64,000 bases of DNA from Aselliscus stoliczkanus (lineage: Eukaryota > Chordata > Mammalia > Chiroptera > Hipposideridae), in assembly GCA_033961575.1 (NCBI GenBank), contig CM066731.1, forward strand, positions 63,760,001 through 63,824,000, read 5' to 3'. Numbering within the stretch: position 1 is the stretch's first letter; each line of letters opens with the position of its first letter. Below the pieces are notes generated by a model. That model was given only the letters and a program-made list of their open reading frames with translations. It had not been told where the DNA came from and did no database searches. The translations under genes and the position numbers were made by a program. Below are positions 11,970 through 23,520 of this stretch, one piece after another.

Positions 11970-12090
11970 ACCCTTGGAATTAGAGCTGGAAGAGATTTCC
12001 CCAAAGTCACATAGTAAGTAACAGAGCTGGATCTAGAACACAAGCCTCCTTAATCCATGTCCTGTTCTCTAAACCACGAAACCACACTCC
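11970..12090 (+). repeat. MIR fragment
   Basis: CCCAAAGTCACATAGTAAGT, then AACAGAGCTGGATCTAGAAC and CCATGTCCTGTTCTCTAAAC follow the 3' half of MIR (CCAAGGTCACACAGC, GCAGAGCTGGGATT). Ancient and diverged. Confidence 0.75.
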
Positions 12091-12455
12091 CTCAAGAATT
12101 TCCCTGCTATGGACTCAAAACCAGCCAATAACAGGGAAAGTGCCAAATCCTAATCATCACACCAGTGCAGGCAAGAAATCTGGGTTTTATTTCCACCGCT
12201 GCCATCCCCAAGTCGTATGAACCTGGACGCTCAGTTTATCGAGAATTTAGTTTCTTTAGTGCAAAATGGCGTGGGTCCTGTATAGTGCAAACATTGTATA
12301 ACAGTGAATGTGAGCAAAAACATTATGCCTCCCTAGACATAAGTTCCTTTAAATTATTTACGACTACATCACTCCTGCTTTAAATAGGCTCCCTTTTTAA
12401 AATTTTGAACCTACTTACTATAAATGATGTTTGCCATTTTATTGCAGATTGTTGT
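12091..12455. other. No recognised feature
   Basis: A 72-codon ORF at 12165-12383 has no recognisable family. Otherwise unique-looking DNA. Confidence 0.4.
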
Positions 12456-12539
12456 TATTAGGTTGTTGGAAAAGTCATTATGCATTTTTGCAACGAAAAA
12501 TGTAGAAAAAAAAGTCATGACTTTTCCGGTAGCCCAATA
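12456..12539. mobile_element. Mariner-type MITE, 80 bp, with TA duplication
   Basis: The element 12458-12537 starts TTAGGTTGTTGGAAAAGTCA. The reverse complement of its end starts TTGGGCTACCGGAAAAGTCA. Both are bounded by TA (12456-12457 and 12538-12539). Length, ends and TA target match the MADE1-like class of mariner MITEs (MADE1 is 80 bp and starts TTAGGTTGGTGC). It has no coding capacity and would have been moved by a mariner transposase in trans. Confidence 0.85.
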
Positions 12540-13439
12540 ATTGGCATTTTCTACTAAACAAAATCAAGAATGAAAGAACAAAAGAAAAATAAATTTTGAA
12601 AAATGAATGTAGTTATTAATGGAAATGAACCAGTATAGTTATGAGAAAATAAATATGTATTAGCTATTTACATCCATCATTATTTAAAGTTTTTTCATTA
12701 TAATTTTTATTTTATCCAAAAGTTGTAAGTAAGAATAATACTTAGAATTCCTGGACACATTTCACCTAGATTCCATAAATGATAACATCTTACTGTATTT
12801 GCTTTAAAAATTTTGTCTAAGAAAATAGGTAGGCAGGTAGAAAATTTGTCCGTGAACCATTCAAAAGTAATTTGTAAACATGGTGTACCCTTACCATAAA
12901 CATTTTAGTATTTATTTCCCAAGAACATAATCACAGCATGGTTTTCATAAAACTAAATTAATATCAATGCAAGGTTTTACTGTGCTTTCACCAATATCTA
13001 TGTTATTGACCTTTGAGCAGAAGAAAATCCAAAATCGTGTGTTATATTCAGTAGTCACGTCACTTTATTCTCTTTCAATTTGGAAGAATTTATGATTTTT
13101 AAAATTTTATTTTATTTTACATTTGATGGCATTGACAGTTCTGAAGACTAGAAGATAGTTACTTTGTACAGTATCCCTCAATTTGAGTTTGTCTGCTGTT
13201 TTCTCATGATTATTTTGAGGATATGCACTTTGGGTAGAAATACCACAGAACTGATGCTGAGTTCTCAGTATATTAGACCTGGGAGCACTTACTGTTGATG
13301 TGTCTCATTACTGGCAATGTTAACTGGATCATTTAGTTAAGGTGGTCTGTCAAATTTCTCCCCTGTAAAGTTACTATTTTACATTTTGTGATTAAGTGTC
13401 TTGTGAGGAAATATGCCAGAATATTGTAAATATCTTGTT
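12540..13439. other. AT-rich DNA, nothing recognised
   Basis: No ORF or repeat family seen. Confidence 0.4.
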
Positions 13440-13960
13440 ACACTTTTTTCTTTTTCATTTTAAAAAATTTTTCAATTACAATTGACATTAAAAATTATTT
13501 TATATTAGTTTCAGGTGTACAGCATAGTGGTTAGACATATATATAATTTATGAAGTGATGCCACTAAGTCTAATATCCACCTGGTATCATATGTAGTTAT
13601 TACAATTTCATTGACTATATTCTCTATGCTGTACTTTACATCCCCATGACTATTTTGAAAATACCAACATGTACTTATTAATCCCTTCATCTTTTTCTCC
13701 CAGCCCCCCAAACCCCCTTCCCTCTGGTAACCATCAGTTTGTTCTCTGTGTTTGAGTCTGTTTCTGTTTTGTTCATTGATTTTGTTCTTTATATTCTCAC
13801 ATATAAGTGAGATCATATTTGTCTTTCTTATTCTGACTGATTTTACTTAGCATAATACCTTCTAGGTCCATCCATGTTGTTGCAAATGGTTAAGATTTCA
13901 TTTTTTTGGCTGCATAATATTCCATTGTATACCATATCTTCTTGCTACTATTGATAGACT
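13440..13960 (-). mobile_element. Antisense L1 3' end
   Basis: TTTCAGGTGTACAGCATAGT ... ACCATCAGTTTGTTCTCTGT ... TTTACTTAGCATAATACCTT ... GGCTGCATAATATTCCATTG is the reverse complement of an L1 3' UTR and the end of ORF2. The ORF 13511-13816 on the minus strand runs through the 3' UTR and is not a protein. Confidence 0.8.
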
Positions 13961-14199
13961 AATTACTAGCATCCATTGATGGTTGTTGACTGGATCAATT
14001 ATAATGAATAAAAGAAAAATGTATATTATAAAGCTGATTGGAAAATGATTTTATATTAACCATCCCCTCTTCAAGGTGTAATGTTGTTCATTTGAATACA
14101 GTTACGATAATATGCTTCTGTTTTTATTCAGTTTTAGAGGTTTGTGGATTTAATTTAATTTAATTTAAATTAAATTTCATTTAATTTTTCTGAATAGAT

Positions 14200-15410
14200 G
14201 AAACATTAAAATGAAGTCAGATGCGTACAATATACCACTTCTACCCACTCTCTGAAAGTAACCAGTTCATTAGTATCTAGTTTTGTGTGTGTTTGTGTGT
14301 GTGTATGTGTGTGTGTGGTTCATAAACAAGTAAATACACGCATGTATTTTATTTTTCCCTCTTTCTTGCACAAAAAGTAACTTACTAAAGATACTGTTTT
14401 ATACTTAGCCTTTTTCACTTAACAGTATTTCTATTCTGGAAATTGCTCATATCTATTCTTCCTCCTTCATTTTTATACTTGCAGTACTCTATCAGATGTA
14501 CCATATAGATGTACCAGTATATATTCAGTCCCTTAATGTATGGACACTTATAGTGTGTCCAGTATTTTGCAATTAACAAATAATGCTGTGGTTACTATCC
14601 TTGAACATATCTTGTGCATTTTAGTGTTTATGGAGATGTATCTTTAGATAAATTTCTAAAATTGTGATTACTGAGTCAGGAAGTAAACATGTATGTACTT
14701 TTTGGTGGGATTTACCAAATTCTCCTCCATAACATTTGTATAAATTTGTGTTCCCACCAGCAATATATGAGAGTCTGTTTCCCCAGTCCCACCAAGAGAT
14801 GTGTTCTTTTACTTTTTAATTTGTTCCCATTTTGGTAAGTGAAATAGTATCTCAATGATGTTTTAAATTGCTTTGCTCTAATTATGCATGGCATTGAACA
14901 TGCTTTATATATTTAAGGATAATATTTTTATCTTTTTTTTGCAATTTATCCATTTGTATTTTTTGTCTATTATGTTTTCATGTTTTTGTAATTTTCCTCT
15001 CAATTTTTAAGAGTTCTTTCTATATTAAAATGGCTAGCCCTATGTCTGTGATATATATTGAAAATATTATCTCTCAGTTCGTCAATTGTAGTTTTATTTC
15101 ATTTATGGTACTTATGTCATGCCAATTAAACAAATTTTCTATAGACAATTAATTATTATTTTCTTTTATTGCCTCTGGATTTTTAATGATAATTAGAAAG
15201 CCTTTCACTTTATCCAAGTTAACGGAGGATCTATGCATATTTTCTTTTATACTTGTTAAATTTTCACTTTATATTAATCTGTGTAACCCTATTTTCACTA
15301 AAGTTTTTTTTTTCACTTTACCTATTAACTATTAGAAATTTAAGTATGCTGTCAATATTTTTCAACTTCTTTTTAGTAAGTCGATACTAGTTGATTTGCT
15401 GTTAGGCAAT
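14200..15410 (-). mobile_element. Old antisense L1M-type 3' region
   Basis: The order ACAAATAATGCTGTGGTTAC, CTGAGTCAGGAAGTAAACAT, TTCCCACCAGCAATATATGA, CAGTCCCACCAAGAGATGTG, CCATTTGTATTTTTTGTC is the reverse complement of an old mammalian L1 3' region. It is heavily decayed. A (TG)n stretch lies at about 14285-14320. Its edges are uncertain by about 100 bp. Confidence 0.65.
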
Positions 15411-15705
15411 AGTGTGTGATCGTTTTTTGAGAAACAGGTATAGATTATTAAAATTAATAATGCCTCACTATAGAACATCAGATTTAAAAACTTCAGAGCA
15501 ACTTATGGAGCTAAATAGCACAATGTTTATAAATTCATAATGACTTAAATGATATGAGCTTGTTTAATTAACAATGGTAATAAATGATGCTAGAGAAATA
15601 TCAGGCACTGAATCATTTAAGAACTTCTAAAATATCTTACTTATTTCAGGCTTAAAAGAGGAAAGAAGTAGGCTTTTAATTACTGGAGAGACAGGATCGT
15701 TGTTT
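15411..15705. other. No recognised feature
   Basis: AT-rich spacer, nothing identified. Confidence 0.4.
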
Positions 15706-15848
15706 AAAGATATCGTGACCTGGGCCAGCCAAATGGCGCAGTGGTTAAGCGCTGGCTTGGGAAGCCAGCTGCCAGGGTTCGGGTCCCACATATGAGGGCT
15801 AGTGACACTGCCCTCAAAAAAAAAAAAAGAAAAAAAAAAGATATTGTG
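15706..15848 (+). mobile_element. Short head-only tRNA-derived SINE with TSD
   Basis: Head 15722-15815 (GGGCCAGCCAAATGGCGCAG to CACTGCCCTC) plus a 25-bp A-rich tail. It is flanked by AAAGATATCGTG (15706-15717) and AAAGATATTGTG (15837-15848), an 11/12 duplication. Like the other short copies it stops exactly at CCCTC and goes straight into the tail. Confidence 0.9.
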
Positions 15849-16459
15849 GCCAACTGTGAATAATGGATTAGGGAATGTATAAAACTTGAAGAAAGGTATC
15901 AAATTAAGATATGAAACATGATGGTGGTTTGATCAAAGGAACTAGTATTTGTGAGAGAAGTGGATAGATTTAAGATATATTTGGAAGGTAAACTCAACAT
16001 GCTTTCACAGTGGATGAATTTTGATATGAGTGACATATAGTAGTCCAAGACAAAGCTCAAAGCTTTTGTTTAGGTCAACTGTATGCATAGTTATAACAAT
16101 TTAGGTGTCAAAAAAGAAATGAGGGATAAGGGAGGGATTGAGAAAGGTGGGAAGAGATGGTAAGTTGAATTTTCAATGTGTTGAGTTTTAGATGATTTTA
16201 TGGGACCCGAAAGTATAGGATCCCGAAGTAGTTAGCTACATGGACCTAACTCCCAGGAGACTTTTTTTTTTTTTGGCTAAAGTTAATGATTTAAATATCT
16301 TTCACACAGAAGATGACTTTTGTTCAGTAAATTGTGAAAGTACTATAATCATAGTTACTAAAAGTGACATTGTAAGAGGGAAAATTGACAAATATTCAAA
16401 GAAAAGTTTCTTTCTTTATAATAATATATATACAAATGCATTTCAATGAATCTATTCAT
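15849..16459. other. No firm feature; L2-like purine-rich text
   Basis: The part 16000-16200 has wording like an old L2/L1-type repeat (GAGGGATAAGGGAGGGATTG, TTTTCAATGTGTTGAG), not confirmed. A T12 run lies near 16263-16274. Confidence 0.35.
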
Positions 16460-18060
16460 TTCAACAGAAACCCTGGGGATGTTGGGCTTGGAATGAAAGC
16501 TTCAAACAGTTTGTGGGTAGGTGTAGCTTGAGGCCAGGTTTTCTGGTCAACCAACTATGACAATTATAGATGCGAAGGTCTCCTTTCCTGATGATGTTTT
16601 TCAAGCAAGGCCAGTAGGCCATGGTGTTGTCACTAAACAGACACAATTCTTGACGTGCCTTTACCTGAATCCTTACAAATAAACAATGGATGGTGGGAGA
16701 GGGAAGGGAGCAAACATATCTAAACTCACATGGGACAAGTGCCAATGCTTAATACGGGGTCCGTGACAACCCAACGCTTCTGATCTATGGACTATACCAT
16801 GTTTTTCAATCCCATATCTACTGAACCTTTGTGAACTTTGAAAACACAATGCAGTAATGTATTTGAAAGAGTTAATGAGGGAAGTCAAGAGCAATCAAAG
16901 ATCACAAGACAAGAAGGCCAGTCCAGCCAAAGAAAATGGCGATAAATTGTAACCAGGTGTCTTTATTTCCTGATGCCTCCAGGAGTGCATACTCAGCTTT
17001 CGCTGCTCGAAAGGGCAGCTTGTGAAATTCCATACGGCGTTTGTCAGCTTTAATCGTTCCTTGCAAGATCGCAGGAGTATTTGCTTCATTGGAATGCCCT
17101 CAGAGGCAGAGGAGACAAACCATTTAGAAATCATATATATGGTAAAATAAAAAATCCAGTGTTCAGTGTGACTTAGGAAAATCATCAGGATACCTCACTG
17201 GTGTCCTGATGTTTGTTGCCTGTAATCATTTGGGACAAAGTCGGCCTCCTTGTGCAACTGTTCAAATGTGCAGGTCAAAAGCCAAGCTGGGAAGCCTTCC
17301 ATAGTTACATGCTGACTTCTGCAACACGAGTAGTACAGTTCCTGGGAATGTGTTTCACATGTTATCTGTGCTCTCTCCGAGTTTCTTCACAAGGCCAACC
17401 CTTACTGAATTCCACACTGCACAACTTGTGGTCCTCTGTTCCTATCTTGGTACCTGTTATAGGTCATAATATTTCTCTGGACTCTCTGGACAGAACAATA
17501 TCCCAAGAACTATCCAGTCTAAGGGAAGAAGATAAGGCAAAGCCTGAGATCCAGAACCAAGAAATCATCTATGGGCAGGCAGGCAGAGTACAAGAACATT
17601 TTCTACTGTGGGACCTAGAAAACAGACTGAGCAGAAGGAAGCAAGAAACAGGCCCTTGTCACCCAAAGAGAACAGGGCGGGATTCCTACCTCCCAACCCA
17701 GGCTGAGGAAAGGAATGCAATGATAAAAAAAAAAATCCACTGTATTAAAAATACCCATGTGGAAGAACCTAGAACATTCTTCTGTACAGCAAGAGGGTGC
17801 ACCTGTCCATGTTATCATTTTCATGGGCTGTTCATCAAAATATTGACTCCTGGAGTTACTTTCTTCCAGGTATTTCAGCCTTTAGACACAGAGCTTTAGG
17901 AATATCCGAGCTTTATTGACCAGTGAAGAACTAAGCCGTGATATCTTGAAAGATGCAGATCTTTTGGCAAGGGGTATGTAGCCTTTTGATGTCCACCAGT
18001 TCAGTGCTAATAAAAGATTATTTGAGCCAGTAGTGAAGAAGAGATTCATTTTCTATAATG
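16460..18060. other. Non-repetitive block with a 228-codon ORF, identity unknown
   Basis: This block is richer in GC than its surroundings and matches no repeat that I know. On the plus strand 17213-17899 is open for 228 codons from an ATG. A separate 32-codon open segment at 17886-17981 (ends LKDADLLARGM, stop) follows a TTTCTTCCAG polypyrimidine/AG that could be a splice acceptor. On the minus strand three adjacent ORFs of 73-96 codons (16461-16745, 16673-16894, 16895-17185) cover the left half. The 228-residue product has no signal peptide, transmembrane segment or motif that I recognise. Candidates are a decayed gene or retrocopy, a lncRNA exon, or chance. I do not assign a function. Confidence 0.3.
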
Positions 18061-18589
18061 CTTAAATATAATTTCCTTGAATAAAAATGATATATACATT
18101 TCTTTTTTATTCTTTCTTATTCTTTTCTAGATAAAAAGAAGTTAGAATAAATCGGTTTTCAGATCAGGCCCCCTTATATGAAAGACCTCTTTTATTTCAA
18201 AAATAGTAGTGACCTTAAATAAGGTGGGGAGAGCAAGACATTCTGCCATGGTCTGGTTATTTTCTATAAATTAAAAAAAAATGGGGGAGAAAGGAAAGAA
18301 AATAGAGTCAATTTATAATCTAAGAAATTGCAAAAATGACAACCTGTTATTAAACGACAGAGTCTGGGGTATTTTAAGACATTACTGTTTTAGAGGTGAA
18401 GAAGATAGGCTCATAGATGAGGAGAAATAAATACATTTATATTGTGTTGTACAGGGTGGCAGAGATGATTACTTTGAAAACATCCTGCAATTCACCATCT
18501 GATAGAATTCCTGGAACTAGAATTTGCACCCACCCATATTAAGGAATAAATGTATCAAGTTCTTAAGTATGAATAATAAAAAGAAAGAA
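18061..18589. other. No recognised feature
   Basis: AT-rich DNA with no ORF. Possibly the decayed left part of the L1 that follows. Confidence 0.4.
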
Positions 18590-18883
18590 ACTGATGCCAA
18601 AACTTGGAAGTAACCAAGATGCCCTTCAGTAGATGAATGGATAAACTGCTACATTCAGACAATGGTCTGTTATTAAACTCTAATAGGAAATGAGTTATCA
18701 ATGACATGAAAAGACATGGGAGAATCTTAAATGCACATTACTAAGTGAAAGAAACCAGTTTGAAGGTGCTACATACATGCTGTATGATTTCAACTACATG
18801 ACGTTCTGGAAAACACGAAACTATGGAGAAAGTAAAAAGACCAATGGTTCCCAGGATATGTGGAGAGGCGGAAATAAAGAGGC

Positions 18884-19384
18884 AGAGCACAGAGGATTTT
18901 TTAAAGATCTTATTGGGGAATTGGGGGAGGGGAACAGCGTTGGGGAATCGGGAAAGGGGAACAGACAAATTGCGGTCCTTTTTTGTTCTTCATTGTAGTT
19001 GTGGAGGACTTCATTTTACTGGCCCATGATGGTATTATCATTGCGCTCTTCCCAGGTGAGACAGATCAGTTGCCGGCCTCTGGACGGCCACTAACGGCGG
19101 CTCTTGGCAGCTCACACTGGCTGCTGGCCGGTCATGCTGGCTGCCGGCCACTCACTGTAGCCTATGGCAGCCCACTGCAGCAGGGGCTGCAGCGCACACT
19201 GTCACTGGCCATCTTAGCTATAGAGGGAACCAGGTGGAGCTGTTGTTCACCATCTTAGCTATAGAGGGCAGTGTCACTGGCCCTCATATGTGGGATCCGA
19301 ACTGGGGCCCTGCTACTCAGAGCTGGTGTCCCAAGCCAGCTCCTAACCAACGCGCCACTCGGCCGGCCCCAGAGCACAGAGGAT
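18884..19384 (-). mobile_element. Long Ves-like SINE inside L1, perfect 14-bp TSD
   Basis: Antisense SINE at 18898-19370. It begins with a T-rich run and TAAAGATCTTATTGGGG and ends at CGGCCGGCCCC. AGAGCACAGAGGAT occurs at 18884-18897 and 19371-19384. The same site is intact in the second L1 copy (AGAGCACAGAGGGT at about 19885), which gives an empty-site reference inside the window. The body has an internal partial duplication: GTTCACCATCTTAGCTATAG and CCATCTTAGCTATAGAGG both occur (19208-19265). Confidence 0.95.
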
Positions 19385-19437
19385 ATGTGAAACTACTCTG
19401 TATAATACTACACTGGTGAATACATGTAATTAGACAT

Positions 19438-19471
19438 TTGTCAAAATCCATAAAATTTTGGATTTTGACAA
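19438..19471. repeat. Perfect 13-bp-arm hairpin in L1 remnant
   Basis: TTGTCAAAATCCA (19438-19450), an 8-nt spacer, then TGGATTTTGACAA (19459-19471). The homologous site of the second L1 copy lacks about 14 nt of this and instead reads ACATTGGTCCAAACCAATGT. Confidence 0.9.
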
Positions 19472-20200
19472 CACTGAGAGTGAACCATAATAGAAACTAT
19501 AAACTTCAGATGAAGATGACATGTCAGTATGGATGCATCACTCGTAACCATGCAACACCCTGGGGGATATCAGTAGTGTAGGGGGCCGGGCATATGTGCT
19601 GAGGCCATACAGGAAATCCCTGAGCCTTCTGCTCAGGGTTGCTGCAAACCTATAACTGCTCCAAAAAATAAAGTCTATTTTATGAAAGAAAGAAATGAGC
19701 TATGGAGCCATGAAAAGACATGGAATAAACTTAAATGCACATTACAAAGTGAAAGAAGCCTAATTGGGAAGCCTGAATACTGTATGATTCCAACTACATG
19801 ATGTTCTTGAAAAGACAGCTATGGAGACAAAAAAAGGATGAGTGGTTGCCAGGGTTTATGGGAGAGGGAGGGATGAATAGACAGAGCACAGAGGGTTTTT
19901 AGGGCAGTGAAATTATTGTGTATGATGCCATAATGCCACACCTGTCATGACAGGTACATTGGTCCAAACCAATGTGCAACACCAAGAACTCTAATGTCAA
20001 CTATGGACTTTGGATGATAATGATGTGTCAACATAGGTTGATTAATGATTACAAGTGCACCACTCTAGTGTGGGATGTTGACAGTGGGGAAGGCTGTGCG
20101 TGTATGAAGATGGGGTCCATGGGATCTCTCTGTACTTGCCACTTAATTTTTCTATGAACCTAAAACTGCTATAAAAAAATTGTCTATTAGAAAAAAGAAG

Positions 20201-21877
20201 AACAAAGAAACAAACTGAAACTCTAAAGAAGTGACTCATATTAAAAAGATTTCCAGAAGAAAAATCCTTAGCCTAGTCTGCAGCTTGATGACATGCAAAT
20301 TGTCCATTTGAATAAAAGAGGAACCTATTACCCAGAATCTAGGGTATTTTCTGAGGGGGAGGTAAGACATTTGATAGGAACGTATCAAACAATGCATTGC
20401 TGAATACAGGAACACAAGGACTGTTGGTCTGTTTGATGAGCCCTATCTGAAGAATAAAAACGAATAGCCCAGGAAAGTTGTGGAGGAGCCTCAACTTTCA
20501 GTTTTTAGAGGAAAGTAAATAATTTTTCAGCAACCATGAAGTACGAAATTTATAACTTTGGCAACTTGTTTCTATTTAATTTTGTCAAGGCTTGTTTTTT
20601 TCCTTTTGGTGATTAGCAGTAAAGCCCACTGGCTTGTTTATTTTTAGTGGCAACAAAGAAAATAATAAACAAGGGGGAGACAGCATCCCCATTTCACTTC
20701 ACCTTTTGGGGAACCAAAATCCCCAAAGGATAGATCGGTTGGTTGCAACCACTAATGTCGAAATAAAGAATAATTAGTCCCTTTGGCAAAGTGGGGAAAG
20801 GGAAAAAAAGGGGAGGGTGGCAGTGGTGGGTTTGAAGATGGGCAAATGGGGACATGCATGTAAAAAGGCTTTGAACATCTGTAGTAACAATTCATCATGC
20901 AATTTCCAAATAACATCAGCTGCTTACAGACATTAGGAAGGAAAGAAAATTATGTTTGTTTTTCTTGATGAGGATATTAGAAAGAAGAAGCTCAGTGGGA
21001 GTGAGAACACATTTTTAAAATAGGACATTGCTTATTATTTAGATAAGGATTATTTCTAATAATCACTATAATTTGTTACTGGTCAGGTGAGATGTACAGT
21101 CAAACTTCTCACTGCTTTTTTTTTCCAGCTACATGGCAAAATAGGATATATTGGTACTAAACTACATCTCATTAACTTCTTTGCCTCAGCTATTGACATG
21201 ACAAGTTGTTTTTATCTTGAAACTGTGCTAAAATATACTTGGCTTTGCCAAGTTTCTAAAATGGCTCACTGTTTTCTTGCCAGAAAACAAGAAACTAGCA
21301 ATTTTTAAAATGGGTAATAATTTATGCTCTAATGACCTACACCTACCTCATTTGGGATAATATAATGCTGTTTCATTTAAATGTTTTAATGTATTCAAAC
21401 AATTTATTACTAGTAAAAACTACTCAGTTGACATTCATAAGACTGAACTTCTTTGTCTGTAAGTACAGAACAGGTACAGCAGGGGTCTAACGTAGCAATA
21501 GAAAATGCCCTCCTTGATGGCACAGCATATCTACCTTGTGTTTGACGGAATGGAAATCTCCAACTTCAGGAGTGAATATTAGTTTTTTCTAGCTTCACTC
21601 TATTGGTTATAATGCATTAAAAGCAATGCAGATTTTGTTCTAGTCATTATAATATTTGTATTTGATTATTGGGGAAGATAGTGATAATAGTAGATAATGA
21701 CTTACTTTGTCGTTGCACATAATTCTGTCTAAATAACAAGCATTAAGGGGCATAAGCCAAATAGCAATAAAAGCTTAAAGACAAACTTCCATGTCGCAAA
21801 GACAATGATAACTGCCTAAGTCTCCATCTTTCAGTGGATCCTCCTCATACAATTCAAGACTATGAAAAGAAAAGCTT
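20201..21877. other. No recognised feature
   Basis: Unique-looking DNA with mixed composition, including a purine-rich segment at 20785-20830. ORF 21087-21308 (73 codons) has no family. No RNA gene or known repeat seen. Confidence 0.4.
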
Positions 21878-22263
21878 GGGCTGGCAAAGTGACTCAGTTG
21901 GTTAAGAGTTGGCTTGGGGCATGAGCTTTGGGCAACAGGGCTGCCAGTTGGATTCCCACATGGGCCAGTGATGCTGTACCTGAGCTGAGCTGTCACTAAG
22001 CTGCGAACAGGTAGGTGGCAGGATGGCTCAGCTGGTGTAACAACAAGATTGTCTTTTCGATGGTGGGCTATGCTCACCTGCTACTAAGACTGACCTCGGC
22101 ACCTTGAGCTTAGAGGCCACGAGCTGCCAAAGGGAAGCCAGATGGCGACTGACGCCCTCCACAAATGAAGACTGAAGAACAACTTGGCTGGTCCCCTTCC
22201 CCAGTTCCCCAACACTGTTCGCCTCGCCCAATTCCTCAATAAAATCTTTTAAAAAAAAAAAAA
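21878..22263 (+). mobile_element. Ves-like SINE, GCTCAG-type subfamily, full length
   Basis: Sense copy from GGGCTGGCAAAGTGACTCAG through GAACAGGTAGGTGGCAGGAT, GGCTCAGCTGGTGTAACAAC and ACTGAAGAACAACTTGGCTG to CAATTCCTCAATAAAATC plus an A tail. The head and middle differ from the CGCAGTGG type. The 3' end is shared. It is the apparent long relative of the copies at 32376 and 36733. Confidence 0.88.
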
Positions 22264-22940
22264 GCAAAATCTACACCAAAAATTGCCTTAAGCATGCCTT
22301 GAAGACAAATGACCGAACTTTAAAATAACAGTAAATTAAAAAAAAAAAATTTTTTTCTAGTCCCAGGAAACAACCGTGACATGAGGATAGCACCACTTGT
22401 AAGCCTTTGCAATGAGCAAATGCAGGCCAAGAAAAGCTGCAGAGAAAAGAGAAGAGAGGGGAACTGGGGAGCAAACAGATAATAAAGGGGGAACATTTAG
22501 GATTTTTCCAGACAGAGAACCAAATGTCAGAGACACACAACCACTCCCCCAATCCAGAAAAAGAAATAACAAAACTCACTAAGGGTCTGGATTTTGGATA
22601 CTTTTGAGGTACTGACCAAAGAGGATGCCATTGAACTAGAAATTCTGTAAAGCACTTAAAGTTTACAACAATTAAACAAAAAGAAAGCTCAGTGAATCTA
22701 TACAGAATTATTATAAAAATCAGGAAACAAAATTAAATGAACTTATATGAAACTCTTCATCTCTCCAAATAAATAACTAAATAAATAAAAGAAAACACAT
22801 GGAGCCAAACCAACTGTAAGACAATACTTTAAACTAAGATAAAAATGCTCAAAAAATCCCCTTGAATTATAAATTTAAAAATTAAGAGCAGAAAAGAACA
22901 GAAAAAGAAATGATGGAAGGTGGGTTCAATTCAGTAAAAA
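22264..22940. other. No firm feature
   Basis: A-rich DNA. Antisense ORFs at 22271-22579 and 22357-22572 (102 and 71 codons, Phe/Ser-rich) show no family. The wording from about 22600 onward is L1/HAL1-like but not confirmed. Confidence 0.35.
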
Positions 22941-22946
22941 AATGGA

Positions 22947-23054
22947 GGGCAGGCCAAGTGGTGTGGTGGTTAAGTGCTGGATTGGAATGCCAGCGGGCCC
23001 GGTTCGGGTCCCACATATGAGGGTCAGTGACACTGCCCTCAAGAAAAAAAAAAA
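22947..23054 (+). mobile_element. Short head-only tRNA-derived SINE
   Basis: GGGCAGGCCAAGTGGTGTGG to CACTGCCCTC (end at 23040), then an A-rich tail of 14 nt. It has the B-box-like GGTTCGGGTCC at 23001-23011. An approximate duplication, AAAATGGA / AAAGTGGA, flanks it. Confidence 0.9.
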
Positions 23055-23520
23055 GTGGAAGAGATTGAAAAATTATCTCATAAATAAAAACAAATACATG
23101 ATGCCCAAGAGAAAATAATATTTAAAACCTCTTAATAATAATTCAGGAAAAGCAGGAAAACAACCAAGAATAAAAAGAAATTAGGGAAATTCAAAGAGCT
23201 GTTAAGAACATGGTAGAAATAGAACAGAGGCAAAGAAAAAATAATATTTGTACAATATAATTGACATCACTAAAGACTAAAACAATGCATTCGTACAAAA
23301 TTAATATTTCTAAATGTGATTGAAGAAAAATTTCCAGAAATAGGCTGAATCTATATATTGGAAGAGCCCACTAGGAAACTGGGAAAATTATCTGAAATCA
23401 TCAACCTGAGAAATACGCTCATAAAACTTTTAAGATTTTAATGATTAAAAAAAAATAATTATCAAAAATCCCACAAATAAGATCAAATAAGTTTTAAGAA
23501 AAGTAGTCACTTTGGAAGCA
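23055..23520 (+). mobile_element. Possible HAL1/L1 ORF1 remnant
   Basis: GATTGAAGAAAAATTTCCAG, GGCTGAATCTATATATTGGA, AGAGCCCACTAGGAAACTGG reads like decayed coiled-coil/ORF1 text of HAL1 or L1M elements. There is no open frame. The call rests on remembered wording only. Confidence 0.4.

Larger units (their letters stand above)
18590..20200 (+). mobile_element. Tandem pair of old L1 3' ends (first one split by a SINE)
   Basis: AGATGCCCTTCAGTAGATGA, ATGGATAAACTG (end of ORF2/3' UTR) opens copy 1, about 18590-19680. Copy 2, about 19690-20190, repeats the same landmarks: GGAGCCATGAAAAGACATGG, AAATGCACATTA, AAGTGAAAGAAGCC, GTATGATTCCAACTACATGA, AGACAGAGCACAGAGG, ACTATGGACTTTGGATGATA, AACCTAAAACTGCTATAAAA. 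The two are diverged from each other, so the duplication is old. Copy 1 is interrupted at 18898-19370. Confidence 0.75.

Noticed and set aside
13511..13816. 101-codon minus-strand ORF
   Set aside because: Lies in an L1 3' UTR and shows no similarity to L1 proteins.
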